54,057 bases of DNA from a virus. A model generated the notes under the pieces. That model searched no databases. It saw only the letters and a program-made list of their open reading frames with translations, and was not told the DNA's origin. The DNA lies in the IMG/VR virus record IMGVR_UViG_3300048834_000075, positions 1 through 54,057 of that record; one strand, written 5' to 3'. Shown piece by piece: positions 39,398 to 48,509 of the stretch. How positions within the stretch are numbered: the first letter of the stretch is position 1; the number at the start of each line of letters is the position of its first letter. A program made the translations under genes and the position numbers.

Positions 39398-40150
39398 CTA
39401 CTTCTCCGCGTGAGGGTGCCAGTGGCTCATGCCGTCCCCGACCAGCCCGTTCTGGATGCCCAGCTCGAACTCGTTGGAGTACGGCATGTCCGTGTTCCGC
39501 TTGTCACGTTCCATGATCTGGTACATCAGATCCTTGTACGCGGCTTCCAACGTCTGTGTCCTGGGCTGCATCACCGGATCGGTCTGCACGTAGTAGAACG
39601 CGGCGCGGGTGATCACCACGTCCGGGTAGTCGAAGTCGATGCGCTGGTTGCGCACGATGTCCGACACTTCCTCTCCGGTCGGGGGCAGCCGGAACATCCG
39701 CGGCTCCCGCATCACCGGCAGGAACACCGTCAGCCCGTCCTCGCGCAAGGTGAACGGCCGGGAGAACTCCAAGTTCTGCCGGGTCACCGCGCACCACAGC
39801 CCGGGCCGCCCCTCGTACTTGGACAGCGATTCCCGTGGCAGGAAGTACGCCCAGATCACGGTGCGTCCGTCCTTCTTGAACCGCACCGAGTCGTCGTTGA
39901 TGATCCGGGGTCGCACCGAGTTCGGTAGCAGCAGGTCGCGTTGCCCTTTCACCGCTTTGCCGACCTCGAGTTCGGAGGCGTAGTAGCCCCACTCCTGTTC
40001 CAGGGCGTTGGCCCGCAGCGCCCGGTTCAGTTGCCGGGTGATGGTGCGGTAGCGGTCCTGCTCCGGTTCATAGGCCAGGTCCAGGCCGGTGAGCAGTCCG
40101 AGCACTTCGTTGACCGCGTCGTCGAGGGTCATCTCGATGTCGATGTTCAT
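39398..40150 (-). CDS. Tail adaptor/tubular protein A (T7 gp11-like)
   Basis: This is a 250-residue protein. The ATG at 40150 overlaps the upstream TGA (ATGA). The helical N-terminus (DDAVNEVLGLLTGLDLAYE, RQLNRALRANALEQEW) followed by a beta-rich middle (LLLPNSVRPRIINDDSVRF) and a late helix (LEAAYKDLMYQIMERD) is the profile of the podovirus adaptor that connects portal and nozzle. Immediate linkage to the nozzle gene supports this. Sequence similarity to T7 itself is weak, so the call rests on pattern and order. Confidence 0.72.
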   Translation of the reverse strand: MNIDIEMTLDDAVNEVLGLLTGLDLAYEPEQDRYRTITRQLNRALRANALEQEWGYYASELEVGKAVKGQRDLLLPNSVRPRIINDDSVRFKKDGRTVIWAYFLPRESLSKYEGRPGLWCAVTRQNLEFSRPFTLREDGLTVFLPVMREPRMFRLPPTGEEVSDIVRNQRIDFDYPDVVITRAAFYYVQTDPVMQPRTQTLEAAYKDLMYQIMERDKRNTDMPYSNEFELGIQNGLVGDGMSHWHPHAEK

Positions 40151-41415
40151 GCCGACCATCTCCTCAACGAGGCACCCTCAGCCTTGCCGACCGGGCCCAT
40201 CGTCATCGCCGCCCCCAGGTTGCTGTTGCCCTGGCTGGCTTCCTGCTGCGCAGTGCCTTCGTAGTTCTCGATCCAGTTCGGCAGGGGCTTCTGCTCGTAC
40301 GACTCGCCCTGTTCCTCCGCCGACTTCTCCAGTGCGGTGCGCATCTGCCGGCGGCTGCGCTTCATCGAGTCCTTGCCGACCTTCTGATCGGGGATCTTCT
40401 TGGCCATCCCGGTGGCCCTGCCACGGGCCGTGGGCAGCCCGGACTTCTTCTTCTTCTTGTCCGGCACTGCTGAAGTGGTCATCGCCAGGGCGCTCGCCTT
40501 ACGCGGCTCATCCTTGCCGTCGTCCTTCTTCTTGCCTTTGCCCTTGCCCTTGCCCTTGCCGTCGTCCTTCTTCTTGCCGAGCACCTTCTTGTCGTCGCCG
40601 CCCTTGTCGTCACTGCCGGTCTCCATCTCCTTGGCGTAGGAGTAGGACTCGGCCTGCTGGCCTTCCAGGTTGGCGATCTCGTTCCAGATCTCCGAGCGGG
40701 AGTCGCGGAACTCCTGCCAGATCTTCTCCTTGTCCGCTTCACCTTGTGTCCAGGTGTTGGACAGTGCGGTCTGCGTGTCGAGGTTCAGGTCGGTGATGCC
40801 CTGGTTGACCGAGGCCTGGGTGTCGAAGTAGGCCCGGTTCGCCTCGGAGGTGTTGGCCTGCCAGTTCCGGGCGCCCATCAGCAACGCCTTCATCATGTCC
40901 GTCTCGCCGGCACCTTGCGTCAGGATCTGCTCGGTGGCCTCGCTCTGCTCGCGCACCAGGTTGGAGGTGTTCTGCTGCTGGGAGGAGTCGGTGGCCTTGG
41001 CGTTGTTGTCGGCCGCGGTCAGGAATCCCGCACCCCGCTTGGCCGCACCCTCCTTCAACTGTCCGAGCTGGGCGTCGATGAGCTGCCCGATGTCGGTCAG
41101 GTTCTGGTCGCGGGACAGCTTCAGCTGCTTGAGGCCTTCCCGCTTGGCGTCGATCTGAATGCCGAGGGTCTTGGCCTGGCGCAGGTATCTGTCCCTGGCC
41201 TTGTCCTTGGCCTCGTTCTCGCGGGCTACCTGCCGCTTCTCGTAACCCTTCGCCCCGCTGCCGGTGCTGCCCGATTTCTTCGAGGAGCCACCGGGACGCG
41301 AACCGGACGGTGCCGACTTCGGTGTCGTCTTCGGGGAGCCTGTGGGCTTGGCACTGGGTCGCGGGCCTTTCGGGGCGAGCGGAACCGTCTTCTTGCCGTC
41401 ATTCTTCTTTGCCAT
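40147..41415 (-). CDS. Lys-rich internal virion protein candidate
   Basis: This is a 422-residue protein. Residues 1-60 are a basic Pro/Ser/Lys/Gly linker. A helical coiled-coil core spans about 60-265 (KTLGIQIDAKREGLKQLKL, VREQSEATEQILTQGAGE). A low-complexity GKGKGKGKKK segment lies near 290, and a basic tail follows. It resembles the helical internal or ejection proteins of podoviruses (T7 gp14/gp15 region), which line the portal and enter the host. The basic repeats suggest contact with packaged DNA. No enzyme motif is seen. Confidence 0.65.
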   Translation of the reverse strand: MAKKNDGKKTVPLAPKGPRPSAKPTGSPKTTPKSAPSGSRPGGSSKKSGSTGSGAKGYEKRQVARENEAKDKARDRYLRQAKTLGIQIDAKREGLKQLKLSRDQNLTDIGQLIDAQLGQLKEGAAKRGAGFLTAADNNAKATDSSQQQNTSNLVREQSEATEQILTQGAGETDMMKALLMGARNWQANTSEANRAYFDTQASVNQGITDLNLDTQTALSNTWTQGEADKEKIWQEFRDSRSEIWNEIANLEGQQAESYSYAKEMETGSDDKGGDDKKVLGKKKDDGKGKGKGKGKKKDDGKDEPRKASALAMTTSAVPDKKKKKSGLPTARGRATGMAKKIPDQKVGKDSMKRSRRQMRTALEKSAEEQGESYEQKPLPNWIENYEGTAQQEASQGNSNLGAAMTMGPVGKAEGASLRRWSA

Positions 41416-42937
41416 CAGCGGGCCCTTCCAGTCCTACGATCTTGCGGATCTCTTCCGGGCTTCTACGCCGCCCCTGATCAGGGTAGCCAAACTGGATCTC
41501 CTTCATCGTCTGCTCGTTGATCCAGTTGTAGAACTTCGCTCGGTCTGCGGCATCGAAGTCGTAGTGGTCCATCTCCAGTTCGACAGAGAAGTCCGAGGCC
41601 TCGGGGTTCTCCAGTTCCCGCTTGACCATCCACAACCAGGCGTCCCACTCCTGGTCGTTCTTGTCCTGGCGCAGGCTGCGGGTCTGCCCGTTGAACGCAT
41701 CGTTGACGAGGGTGAACCCGAACGGGATCTCGTCGAGTTTCTTCGGGCGGCCCTCGAAGCTGGCCGGGTTGATGCCCTGCCAGGTGGAGGCCACATCCCA
41801 CTTCACCAGGCTGGCGGTGCGCATCTTCTCCCGCAGCGCCTGGTCGAACCCGGACACCATTGCCGCGTCGATCGCCCGCTGGTTGGCCGGCGTCATGATC
41901 GAGTCGTAGTTGGTGTACTCCAGATAGGTTTCCTCCGGGGTGATCTCGCTGTCGGTGCGGGGTGCCGGCAGCACCCCTCCACCGGGAACGGGGACAACTC
42001 CGCGGGGGACGAGGCTGGCGTTCTGCCCGGCGGTGTGCTTCTCCACCACTTCGCCCTGTTCAATCGGCATCCGCTTCATGGTGAACTGCGCCAGTTCGTC
42101 GGCGTCGATCGCCCGCTCCATCGACAGGAACTGGTCCAGGTCCTGGCCGACAGCCTTGAAGTCCACCTCGTCGAGCAGTTTCACCACGTTCGGGGCGAAG
42201 ATGGAGGAACCGCCGTCGGCCCCGAACATCTCCTCCACCTTCTGCTCGTACTCGTCCTTCATGGCCCGGGCCTCGTACGGGTCGATCCTCTGCTTCAGGT
42301 CCTTGCGCCGGGCCCTGAACAGTTGCGTGTTGAACTCGACCGCCATGCGCTGCTCGTCGGTCAGCGCGTCGTACTCCTCCCAGGTCATCCGTCCGACCTG
42401 CATGTCGTCGACCTCGAGCGCCCCGGACGGTGCGACCTTCTCCTCACCCTCCTTGGGCTGCTCGGTCTGGTACAGCCGTTGCAGTTCTTTGATCTGCGCA
42501 TCGGACGGCAGATAGGAGTACGGCTTCAGATCGCGGACGTTCTTCAGCCGGTACTTGTTCCGCTCGGCCTGGGTCGCCTCAAGGTCCACGACCTCCCAGT
42601 TGTTGGCGTTCATCCAGTCCAGCTCGGCCTGGGACGGCTGCGGCTGCAACGAGCGTTGCGCGTTCTGCACCGCTTCGGTGGCCAGGTCCAGCGCCTTGAA
42701 CGTCTGCGGAGGAGCAGGTGAAAGAGCGCGGGTCGCCGCGTCCATCGCGTCCTTCGCCACTGTCTCCGGGGACTTCCACTGCATCGGCAGGGAACTCCAG
42801 ACAGTCTCGGGCATACCGCCCTTGCTCATGTCCGGGGCGGTGGATTGTTGTTTCTTCGCCGGGGTGCGCGGTTCCTTGCGGTCCTCAGGCTGCCAGCTGG
42901 GACGGCCCTGAGGACGGTCCCACGGTGTCAGTCCCAT
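41399..42937 (-). CDS. Internal virion/structural protein candidate
   Basis: This is a 512-residue protein with a CTAGGAGGTGCTGCTCT start. A disordered N-terminus (Pro/Gln/Lys) precedes helical acidic stretches (AVQNAQRSLQPQPSQAELDWM, RIDPYEARAMKDEYEQKVEEMFG) and an aromatic-rich C-terminal part (EWDAWLWMVKRELENPE, FYNWINEQTMKEIQFGYPD). I do not recognise a family. It sits between fibre and internal-protein genes and overlaps the next gene by 17 bases. An internal or tail-associated virion protein is the best inference. Confidence 0.65.
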   Translation of the reverse strand: MGLTPWDRPQGRPSWQPEDRKEPRTPAKKQQSTAPDMSKGGMPETVWSSLPMQWKSPETVAKDAMDAATRALSPAPPQTFKALDLATEAVQNAQRSLQPQPSQAELDWMNANNWEVVDLEATQAERNKYRLKNVRDLKPYSYLPSDAQIKELQRLYQTEQPKEGEEKVAPSGALEVDDMQVGRMTWEEYDALTDEQRMAVEFNTQLFRARRKDLKQRIDPYEARAMKDEYEQKVEEMFGADGGSSIFAPNVVKLLDEVDFKAVGQDLDQFLSMERAIDADELAQFTMKRMPIEQGEVVEKHTAGQNASLVPRGVVPVPGGGVLPAPRTDSEITPEETYLEYTNYDSIMTPANQRAIDAAMVSGFDQALREKMRTASLVKWDVASTWQGINPASFEGRPKKLDEIPFGFTLVNDAFNGQTRSLRQDKNDQEWDAWLWMVKRELENPEASDFSVELEMDHYDFDAADRAKFYNWINEQTMKEIQFGYPDQGRRRSPEEIRKIVGLEGPADGKEE

Positions 42938-42950
42938 AGAGCAGCACCTC

Positions 42951-43808
42951 CTAGAGCTTCATGATGTAGACGAGGGCGTAGTACGGCGGCATGTTGTCGT
43001 GGGCCTGCGAGGCGTCGGCCGCGGCGTTCGCGTTCACCCCGTGGGAATGTGTGGCGTTCGCGGGCTTGGTGGTGATCCCGGTCAGCGATCCCACATACCC
43101 GTTGATCCCGATGTGGTGGCCGTGCGCCCCGTTGTCGTGCGAGTGGTCACCGCCTCCTGTGCCGTCCCACGATCCGCCGGCAGACCCTTGACTGCCACCT
43201 GTGATACGCCGGGCGTTCGGGCTGCCCAGCGCCACATCCTGCAACGCCCACAACGGGTGGGAGTGCCCACCTCCACCATGAGAGTGCCAGCCGTCATGCG
43301 CGGGGCCGGACGGGTGATAGGTGTAACCGGTGTGGCCGTGGTCCAACTTGATCGTGTTGACCTCGTGGCTGTGCGCGGCGTCCTTGCTGTCCGTGGTGTG
43401 GGTGTGCGCCGGGGATCCTGACTGTGCGGAGGTCAGCTTCACCGACTCCACCCCGGCACGGGTGCCGCGGGCCTTGGTCGCGGAGACCCCGACGATGAAC
43501 CGGTCGCGCAGATCGGGTGTGCCGTTCGACCCGTTGCAGATCGCCCAGCCGGTCGGTGAGGTGTCGCCGTTGTACGCCACGATCACACCGCGCGGGACGC
43601 TGCCGATCGCAGCCGGGTCCACCGGCTCCCAGGTGTTCTCCGAGGTGGTGCCCAGCAGTTTGCCGGCCGGGGTGCTGCCAGCGGGTTTGCGCAGCAGTCC
43701 ACGGTCGAGTGCCTTCAGCGCGGCCTTCACCCAGTTGGTGTGCTCGAAGTGGCCGGGTTCGCCCTCGACCGGATCAGCCGGTTCCGGGGTGGGCAGCAGT
43801 GACGACAT
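42951..43808 (-). CDS. Tail fibre tip protein with phage tail collar domain
   Basis: This is a 285-residue protein. An N-terminal attachment module (PADPVEGEPGHF...WVKAALKALDRG, about 10-38) is shared with the next upstream protein. A collar-type domain follows: VPRGVIVAYNGDTSPTGWAICNGSNGTPDLRDRF. The rest is rich in H-x-H pairs (SPAHTHTTD, AAHSHEV, GGGHSH) that in T4 gp12-like tips bind metal ions along a trimer axis, and it ends with NMPPYYALVYIMKL. It is a likely receptor-binding tip. Start behind TAGGAGCCCGCC. Confidence 0.88.
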   Translation of the reverse strand: MSSLLPTPEPADPVEGEPGHFEHTNWVKAALKALDRGLLRKPAGSTPAGKLLGTTSENTWEPVDPAAIGSVPRGVIVAYNGDTSPTGWAICNGSNGTPDLRDRFIVGVSATKARGTRAGVESVKLTSAQSGSPAHTHTTDSKDAAHSHEVNTIKLDHGHTGYTYHPSGPAHDGWHSHGGGGHSHPLWALQDVALGSPNARRITGGSQGSAGGSWDGTGGGDHSHDNGAHGHHIGINGYVGSLTGITTKPANATHSHGVNANAAADASQAHDNMPPYYALVYIMKL

Positions 43809-43817
43809 GGCGGGCTC

Positions 43818-44333
43818 CTACACGTACCAGATGCGCAGGGTCCGCGTGGTGTTCGGACCCAGGTACACGTTGTTGTTGGACGGGTTGAGTAGCAGGGAGA
43901 TCGTGGTGGGTGTGGAGGACACGTCCAGCAGGGACTGCACCAGCGCACCGGCTTTCAACCCGGTCAGCGGCGCCCACCCGGTCAGGCCCGCGGTGAACGT
44001 CCCCTCGAAGTACGGAGGGATGCGGGTGTCCACATACTGCTTCGTGGCCGCGTGATTGTTCGCTGCGGGGGTCACCGTCTCCACCGGCCCGGACACCTTT
44101 AACGCCGTGCCGTTGTTGCGCAGCTCGACCTGGGTGGCACCGTTCTTCAGCACCAGCGGCCCGGTCATCGTGTCACCGGAGATCTTCACGGCCTCGCGGT
44201 CGAGGCGCTTGATGAACTCCTTGATCCACCTCGACCAGGCGAAGTGCCCTGGTTTGCCGGCCACCGGATCGGCCGGTTCCTTTCCGGGCTGCCCGTTGGG
44301 GAACGGGAACTCGGGTGCGCTACTCGCTCCCAT
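43818..44333 (-). CDS. Short tail fibre protein
   Basis: This is a 171-residue protein. The ATG at 44333 has GAGAAAGGATCGCCACTG upstream. It starts with the attachment module KEPADPVAGKPGHF...WIKEFIKRLDRE that the following fibre-tip protein also has. ISGDTMTGPLVLKNGATQVEL and NNHAATKQYVDTR are classical tail-fibre repeat elements. The C-terminal domain is small and beta-rich. Together with the collar protein it probably forms a branched fibre set on a common docking site. Confidence 0.82.
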   Translation of the reverse strand: MGASSAPEFPFPNGQPGKEPADPVAGKPGHFAWSRWIKEFIKRLDREAVKISGDTMTGPLVLKNGATQVELRNNGTALKVSGPVETVTPAANNHAATKQYVDTRIPPYFEGTFTAGLTGWAPLTGLKAGALVQSLLDVSSTPTTISLLLNPSNNNVYLGPNTTRTLRIWYV

Positions 44334-44586
44334 CAGTGGCGATCCTTTCTCCGGAGGGCGGTGCGAACTGCGCCGACCATTTATCTCTCCACACGTTCTC
44401 CCAGATGACCGGAACACCTTCGTCCCAGATGTCGGTCCACGGGTCCGGCCAGATGAAATCGGTGCCGCAGTACATGGCCACGATCTCGTCCTCGCCGTTG
44501 ACCATGCGATGGACGCCGAACATGGTGATGCCGGTGTCGTCCGCAGCGGTCGGCACGACAGTCACCATGTTCGGCTCCACAGTCAT
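44320..44586 (-). CDS. Hypothetical 88-residue Trp-rich protein
   Basis: The ATG at 44586 shares one base with the previous stop (TGATG), with GGAGGGAC upstream; the end overlaps the fibre gene start by 14 bases. The C-terminal half is unusually rich in tryptophan and acidic residues (DFIWPDPWTDIWDEGVPVIWENVW). No family recognised. It could be a small virion or lysis-related peptide; the genomic position does not decide. Confidence 0.72.
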   Translation of the reverse strand: MTVEPNMVTVVPTAADDTGITMFGVHRMVNGEDEIVAMYCGTDFIWPDPWTDIWDEGVPVIWENVWRDKWSAQFAPPSGERIATDGSE

Positions 44587-44798
44587 CAGTCCCTCCGGTA
44601 CGCCACCGCAGCGTTGCACCACATCATCGACTCCTGCAGTGCGGTCAATGCGAGTGAACGCTCCCGGCTGTCCGGCACCGCCGTCTCAATCCAGTGCGCG
44701 AGGTCACCGTGCATCAACCGCACTGCCTCGTGACGATCCTGCTTGTCCGTCGTATCCGCGGGATGAAACTGGAATCGGGTGGCAATCTCCATACTCAT
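44586..44798 (-). CDS. acb2: Acb2-like anti-CBASS cyclic-nucleotide sponge
   Basis: This is a 70-residue protein. The ATG at 44798 overlaps the endolysin TGA. The sequence has RFQFHPADTTDKQDRHEAVR, LAHWIETAVPDSRERSLALT and ALQESMMWCNAAVAY. I recognise the Acb2 pattern (FxYHPP..., a central helix, CPDSREKSLAL-x-KLEEAVMWANAAIA). Acb2 proteins assemble as hexamers that sequester cyclic di- and trinucleotides and so silence CBASS and Thoeris signalling. Length is as expected for the family. The gene is embedded in the late lysis/fibre block, whereas counter-defence is often needed early, so virion carriage or late protection is worth considering. Confidence 0.82.
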   Translation of the reverse strand: MSMEIATRFQFHPADTTDKQDRHEAVRLMHGDLAHWIETAVPDSRERSLALTALQESMMWCNAAVAYRRD

Positions 44799-45439
44799 TC
44801 GGCTACGACCTTCACCTTCGGGTTCGGCTCGAAGAAGTGCTTGGCCTGCTTGTTGTTCAGCACGCCGGTCTGGCGGTAGCCCTTCTTCTTCTGCCACTTC
44901 TTGACAGCACGCTCGACCGCCGGGGTGTACTTGTTGCCGGGCCGTTCCAGGCTCAACGGTTCGGACACCTTGAGGAAGCCGCGACGGATCAGCCGGTAAC
45001 GCAGCTGCTTCACGCTGTCGCTGTCGTCCACGCCGGGCTTGAGCCGGTTCACGTAGACCGTGATGGTGGTGTCGAAGTCGATGTCCTTGCCGCCAAGATC
45101 CTCGCTCCAGCCCTCGTACTTGTAACCCCAGGCGCGCTGGAACCATTCGATCGGCACAGTCGCCATCCGGCCACGGCCACCTGCATCGGTAGAACGCACC
45201 ATCCCATCACCGACGTACAGAACGACATGGCCGTACTTCCCGCCCGAGTAGTAGATCGGTGCACCGATCGGGATGTTCTTCTTGCTGGTGTGCTTCTTCT
45301 TGGCGTTGTGCCACTGGCTGATCGCCGACGGGTACCAGTGGTTCGTCGGGTAGATCTCCTGGCACTCCCACAGGCACATGTTGACCTTGTTGGTCTGCTT
45401 CGCCTTGAAGGCCTTCGCCGCTTCACGACCGTTCCTCAT
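44795..45439 (-). CDS. Endolysin: CHAP/NlpC-type peptidase plus peptidoglycan-binding domain
   Basis: This is a 214-residue protein. The N-terminal domain has MCLWECQEIY (C22 or C26 as nucleophile), then GAPIYYSGGKYGHVVLYVGDG with H71 as the partner histidine. This is the CHAP/NlpC-P60 fold used by phage amidases/endopeptidases. A C-terminal segment at about 135-205 (DSVKQLRYRLIRRGFL...YTPAVERAVKKWQKKKG) is a PG_binding_1-type cell-wall binding domain. It cuts host peptidoglycan at lysis. It lies downstream of two small membrane proteins that may be holins. Confidence 0.88.
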   Translation of the reverse strand: MRNGREAAKAFKAKQTNKVNMCLWECQEIYPTNHWYPSAISQWHNAKKKHTSKKNIPIGAPIYYSGGKYGHVVLYVGDGMVRSTDAGGRGRMATVPIEWFQRAWGYKYEGWSEDLGGKDIDFDTTITVYVNRLKPGVDDSDSVKQLRYRLIRRGFLKVSEPLSLERPGNKYTPAVERAVKKWQKKKGYRQTGVLNNKQAKHFFEPNPKVKVVAE

Positions 45440-45618
45440 GAGTGTGCTCCTTCGATGAAGCCGGGGTTCTGGTCGGGCACGTCGTCCCCGGGTGCCGGCA
45501 CATCCGTGCTCGGCTCCACGTAGGCGTACTCCTCGGCCGTCTCGACTTCGGCGTCCTCTGCGTTGAGATCGGCGTCCACGTCCTGCTCATCGCCGAACTC
45601 ATCCATCACTGCTGGCAT
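45436..45618 (-). CDS. Small acidic protein
   Basis: This is a 60-residue protein. The ATG at 45618 follows CAAGGAGGCACACC, and its stop overlaps the endolysin ATG. The product is very acidic (DEFGDEQDVDADLNAEDAEVETAEEY) and proline-rich at the end. It starts inside the end of the membrane-protein gene. It may be a lysis-timing or chaperone peptide; no family recognised. Confidence 0.7.
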   Translation of the reverse strand: MPAVMDEFGDEQDVDADLNAEDAEVETAEEYAYVEPSTDVPAPGDDVPDQNPGFIEGAHS

Positions 45619-45883
45619 GGTGTGCCTCCTTGTGAACTGCAAACGGTTGGTTCTCCGGCGCCAGCGGCTCCTCGATGCCGAAGTAGGCGCCAAGTCCTGC
45701 TGACACAAGTCCGATCATCCCGGTACCGAGTACCAAGAGCAAACCTGCCTCCCCGTCAGAGAGTTGCCGGTTGGCGCCCAGCGCGCCCATCAGCACGGCG
45801 ACCGACACCAGCAGGAACAGCACGCAGATCGCCCCGGTCAGCATGATGACAACTCGAACCATGCCGGGGTGCGGATCTCTCAT
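45599..45883 (-). CDS. Small two-transmembrane protein, holin candidate
   Basis: This is a 94-residue protein. The ATG at 45883 overlaps the stop of the upstream membrane gene and has AAAGAGGACGTT before it. Residues about 9-33 (VVIMLTGAICVLFLLVSVAVLMG) and 48-66 (LLLVLGTGMIGLVSAGLGAYF) form two hydrophobic helices with short charged ends. Two-helix proteins just upstream of the endolysin are typically holins. The neighbouring 82-residue protein has the same topology, so one may be holin and the other antiholin. Confidence 0.75.
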   Translation of the reverse strand: MRDPHPGMVRVVIMLTGAICVLFLLVSVAVLMGALGANRQLSDGEAGLLLVLGTGMIGLVSAGLGAYFGIEEPLAPENQPFAVHKEAHHASSDG

Positions 45884-46128
45884 AACGTCCTCTTTCCGAA
45901 GTAGCGCCCGACGATCGACGACAGCAGCGCCAGCACACCGCCGGACAAAGTGAGGATCAGGTTCTGCGCGTTGGCACTGATCTCCGGGCCGTCCACCGTG
46001 GTGTCCCAAGCGTCGTAGATCAGCACACAGCCGACCATTGCGAAGAAGATGAACAACGATCCCGACACGATCTGCAACACCAGGATGAATCCTGCGTTCA
46101 GATCACCGCTCCATGCTTTCCTCACCAT
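45880..46128 (-). CDS. Small two-transmembrane protein, holin candidate
   Basis: This is an 82-residue protein starting inside the end of the spike gene. Hydrophobic helices lie at about 13-38 ([25 protein letters not shown]) and 58-75 ([18 protein letters not shown]), with a basic C-terminus (RYFGKRTL). The size, double membrane span and position in front of the lysis genes fit a holin. It is paired with a similar protein at 45599-45883. Confidence 0.75.
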   Translation of the reverse strand: MVRKAWSGDLNAGFILVLQIVSGSLFIFFAMVGCVLIYDAWDTTVDGPEISANAQNLILTLSGGVLALLSSIVGRYFGKRTL

Positions 46129-48509
46129 GCTGCCACCTTTGCTTTGAAGTCCGTGAAGTCTGTTGCTGATGCGACCAGTGCCTTCAACTGCGCCTTCTGT
46201 GCCGAATCCCCAAGAGTCAGCCCTGCGGTCGAGTGAACAATCTCCATCTCTCCCAGGGCGTTGTTCTTGAACAGTGCCTCAGACAGACGCAGCGTGTCCC
46301 ACTCGCCTTTCAGACTCACCCCGTACTCCATGCTGTCTGTGGCGATCAAACCTCTGACGGAAATGTCTTGGGCGTTGTCCAGCACCACAGCCCCGACATG
46401 GTTGCTCTTGCCACTGATGTTGGTGAACTGGCACAGGTTCGACCAGTCCCGCAGATACACGCCACGGAAGTTGCCGTTGGCGTGGATGTTCGCGGCGGTG
46501 CAGTAGGTGCAGGCGAACTGGTACATCAGCCCGTTCCACCCGTTGTCGCTGAGCACCGCGTTGTTGACCGCCACGTTGTTACAGGCGGTGAGGATGATCC
46601 CGTGGAACCCGTTGGCATCGGCCACGATGTTCGACAGCACCGCGTTCCAGCAGGTGTCCAGGTGGATGCCGGATGCGTCCTCACGCCAGATGCCGTTCTG
46701 GGTGGCGATCACATTGTCGATCAGCACCTCCCCGGCGTTGTGCACGTAGACGCCCTCGATGTTCCCGCCAGTCACGGTGAGGTTCGTCAACCGATGATCG
46801 GTGCCACCGGAGAACTGAATGCAAGTGGTGTAGACGGCAGGGCCAGGATTGCCGACCCGATCAGCGTCGATGGTCAGGTCGGCCACCGTGATCCGGCTGA
46901 GGTCTTTCGCGTACAGCATGTCGGTGTTGGCGGTGCGGCCGGCTTTCAACCGGATCACCGACCCGCCCCCGGCCCCGCGCAACGTGGTGCCGCTCTGCTT
47001 GATCGTCAGCCGGGAAGTGGTCAGATAAACGCCAGCCGGGAAGTACACCGTGGATCCAGCTGGGGCGGAATCCAGCACAGCCTGAATGGCAGCGGTGTCG
47101 TCGCTGACACCGTCGCCTTTGGCCCCGTAAGCGGTCACATCAATACGCATTCCCGAGGCTTTCAGTGACTCAAGCCACTGCGCCTCAGTACCGACGAAAC
47201 CGTTGGCCAGCGCCACGGCGTACGCCGACGGCCCTTCCGGACCTCGAGGCCCGGCCACCCCGAACACCTCGCCCGGTGCGATCCCGGCGATGTAGTCGGC
47301 TGCGGCCGACGCCAGGATGTAGCCGGAGTCGGACCACGGGTGGCCGATGTTGAAGATGCTGAAGCCCAGCCACCGGTCCATGTTGATGAACTCGGAGACG
47401 TACGCCAGGTAGAAGTTGCGCTGCAACATCTGCGAGTAGACGTCCCCGGTGTCGGGATCCCACGGCGCGGTGGCACCGTTCGTCCAGTGCGACACCGCCA
47501 GCTCCCCGAACCACAGCGGTTTCTGCCAGCGTTCACTGAACTGCAGCACCTCGTCGTAGATGTCCTGCTGCCGGTCGTAGATGGTGGTCGAATGCAGGCA
47601 GGCCCGCAGCTCGTCGACACCGGGGTCAAGAGAGTCGGTCAGCTCAAAGTAGCCGCTGACCACCAGCACGTCCACGTACTGCCACAGCGGGTTGTTGATG
47701 CGGTCGGCGAACGCCTGCTGCGATGGCGGATCGAAGTGTGCGGTATACCACCAGTTGGTGCGGAACGCGAGCAGCCCGGTCCACCAGCCGCGCACCGCCT
47801 GGATCAGTGTGGCCCAGCGTTCCCACTCCGTCTCCATGAACGGCATGTTCGAGGACAGGTACATGGCGTACTCGCCGGGAAACTCCCGGGCCAGTCGGAC
47901 ACACGCCTCCCGCCAGTAGGAGAACCAGACATCCATGTCGTCGGGGTTCCACAACGTCTCCGACTGGTTGCCGTCGTCGATGAACGGGTACGGCTCGACG
48001 ATGACCTTTACATGGTCAGGCAGTGCGGCCCTGATCCGTTTGGCGTACGCCAGCGAGGCCTCGTCCACCAGGGCCACAGAGGAGGTCACGGAGTTCGCGT
48101 CGATCTGGATGGGCAGCGTGACCGTGTTCAGGTTGAGCCGGTCGATGTCGGCCAGGATCTTCTGGATGCCGAGGTCTTCACCGTTGGCCGCAGCCCAGGC
48201 GCTGATGTTGCCGCCGACCATCAGGTCATCGGGGTAGGTGGCCGGATACGACGGAGGCCCGGTGTAGCCGCGGGGCCCGCGTTCACCGGCCGGGCCGGGC
48301 GCGCCGTCCTCACCGGGATCACCGGGATTCCCCTTCGGGCCGGGGTCACCCTTCGGGCCGGGGTCGCCGTCCGTGCCGGGGTCACCCTTCGGGCCGGGGT
48401 CGCCCTTCGGACCGCGCGGTCCCATCTCGTTGACGGTGATGGTGATTTCCGGCGGCGGGGTGACGTTCATCGTCGCATCGGACTGAACGAGCAGCGGATC
48501 TTCGCTCAT
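46122..48509 (-). CDS. Tail spike: collagen stalk, TIM-barrel glycosidase-like domain and pectate-lyase beta-helix
   Basis: This is a 795-residue protein. Residues about 30-86 are perfect Gly-X-Y repeats ([16 protein letters not shown] and onward), a collagen-like trimeric stalk. Residues about 95-420 resemble a TIM-barrel glycoside hydrolase, with FGELAVSHW near 331 as a candidate catalytic glutamate and earlier aromatic strands (NWWYTAHFD). After a fibre motif ([23 protein letters not shown]), residues from about 456 start [21 protein letters not shown], the classic pectate-lyase-3 beta-helix with many NG/GG turns to about 740. It should bind and cut surface polysaccharides. Having two catalytic-type folds in one spike is unusual. 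Confidence 0.88.
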   Translation of the reverse strand: MSEDPLLVQSDATMNVTPPPEITITVNEMGPRGPKGDPGPKGDPGTDGDPGPKGDPGPKGNPGDPGEDGAPGPAGERGPRGYTGPPSYPATYPDDLMVGGNISAWAAANGEDLGIQKILADIDRLNLNTVTLPIQIDANSVTSSVALVDEASLAYAKRIRAALPDHVKVIVEPYPFIDDGNQSETLWNPDDMDVWFSYWREACVRLAREFPGEYAMYLSSNMPFMETEWERWATLIQAVRGWWTGLLAFRTNWWYTAHFDPPSQQAFADRINNPLWQYVDVLVVSGYFELTDSLDPGVDELRACLHSTTIYDRQQDIYDEVLQFSERWQKPLWFGELAVSHWTNGATAPWDPDTGDVYSQMLQRNFYLAYVSEFINMDRWLGFSIFNIGHPWSDSGYILASAAADYIAGIAPGEVFGVAGPRGPEGPSAYAVALANGFVGTEAQWLESLKASGMRIDVTAYGAKGDGVSDDTAAIQAVLDSAPAGSTVYFPAGVYLTTSRLTIKQSGTTLRGAGGGSVIRLKAGRTANTDMLYAKDLSRITVADLTIDADRVGNPGPAVYTTCIQFSGGTDHRLTNLTVTGGNIEGVYVHNAGEVLIDNVIATQNGIWREDASGIHLDTCWNAVLSNIVADANGFHGIILTACNNVAVNNAVLSDNGWNGLMYQFACTYCTAANIHANGNFRGVYLRDWSNLCQFTNISGKSNHVGAVVLDNAQDISVRGLIATDSMEYGVSLKGEWDTLRLSEALFKNNALGEMEIVHSTAGLTLGDSAQKAQLKALVASATDFTDFKAKVAAW

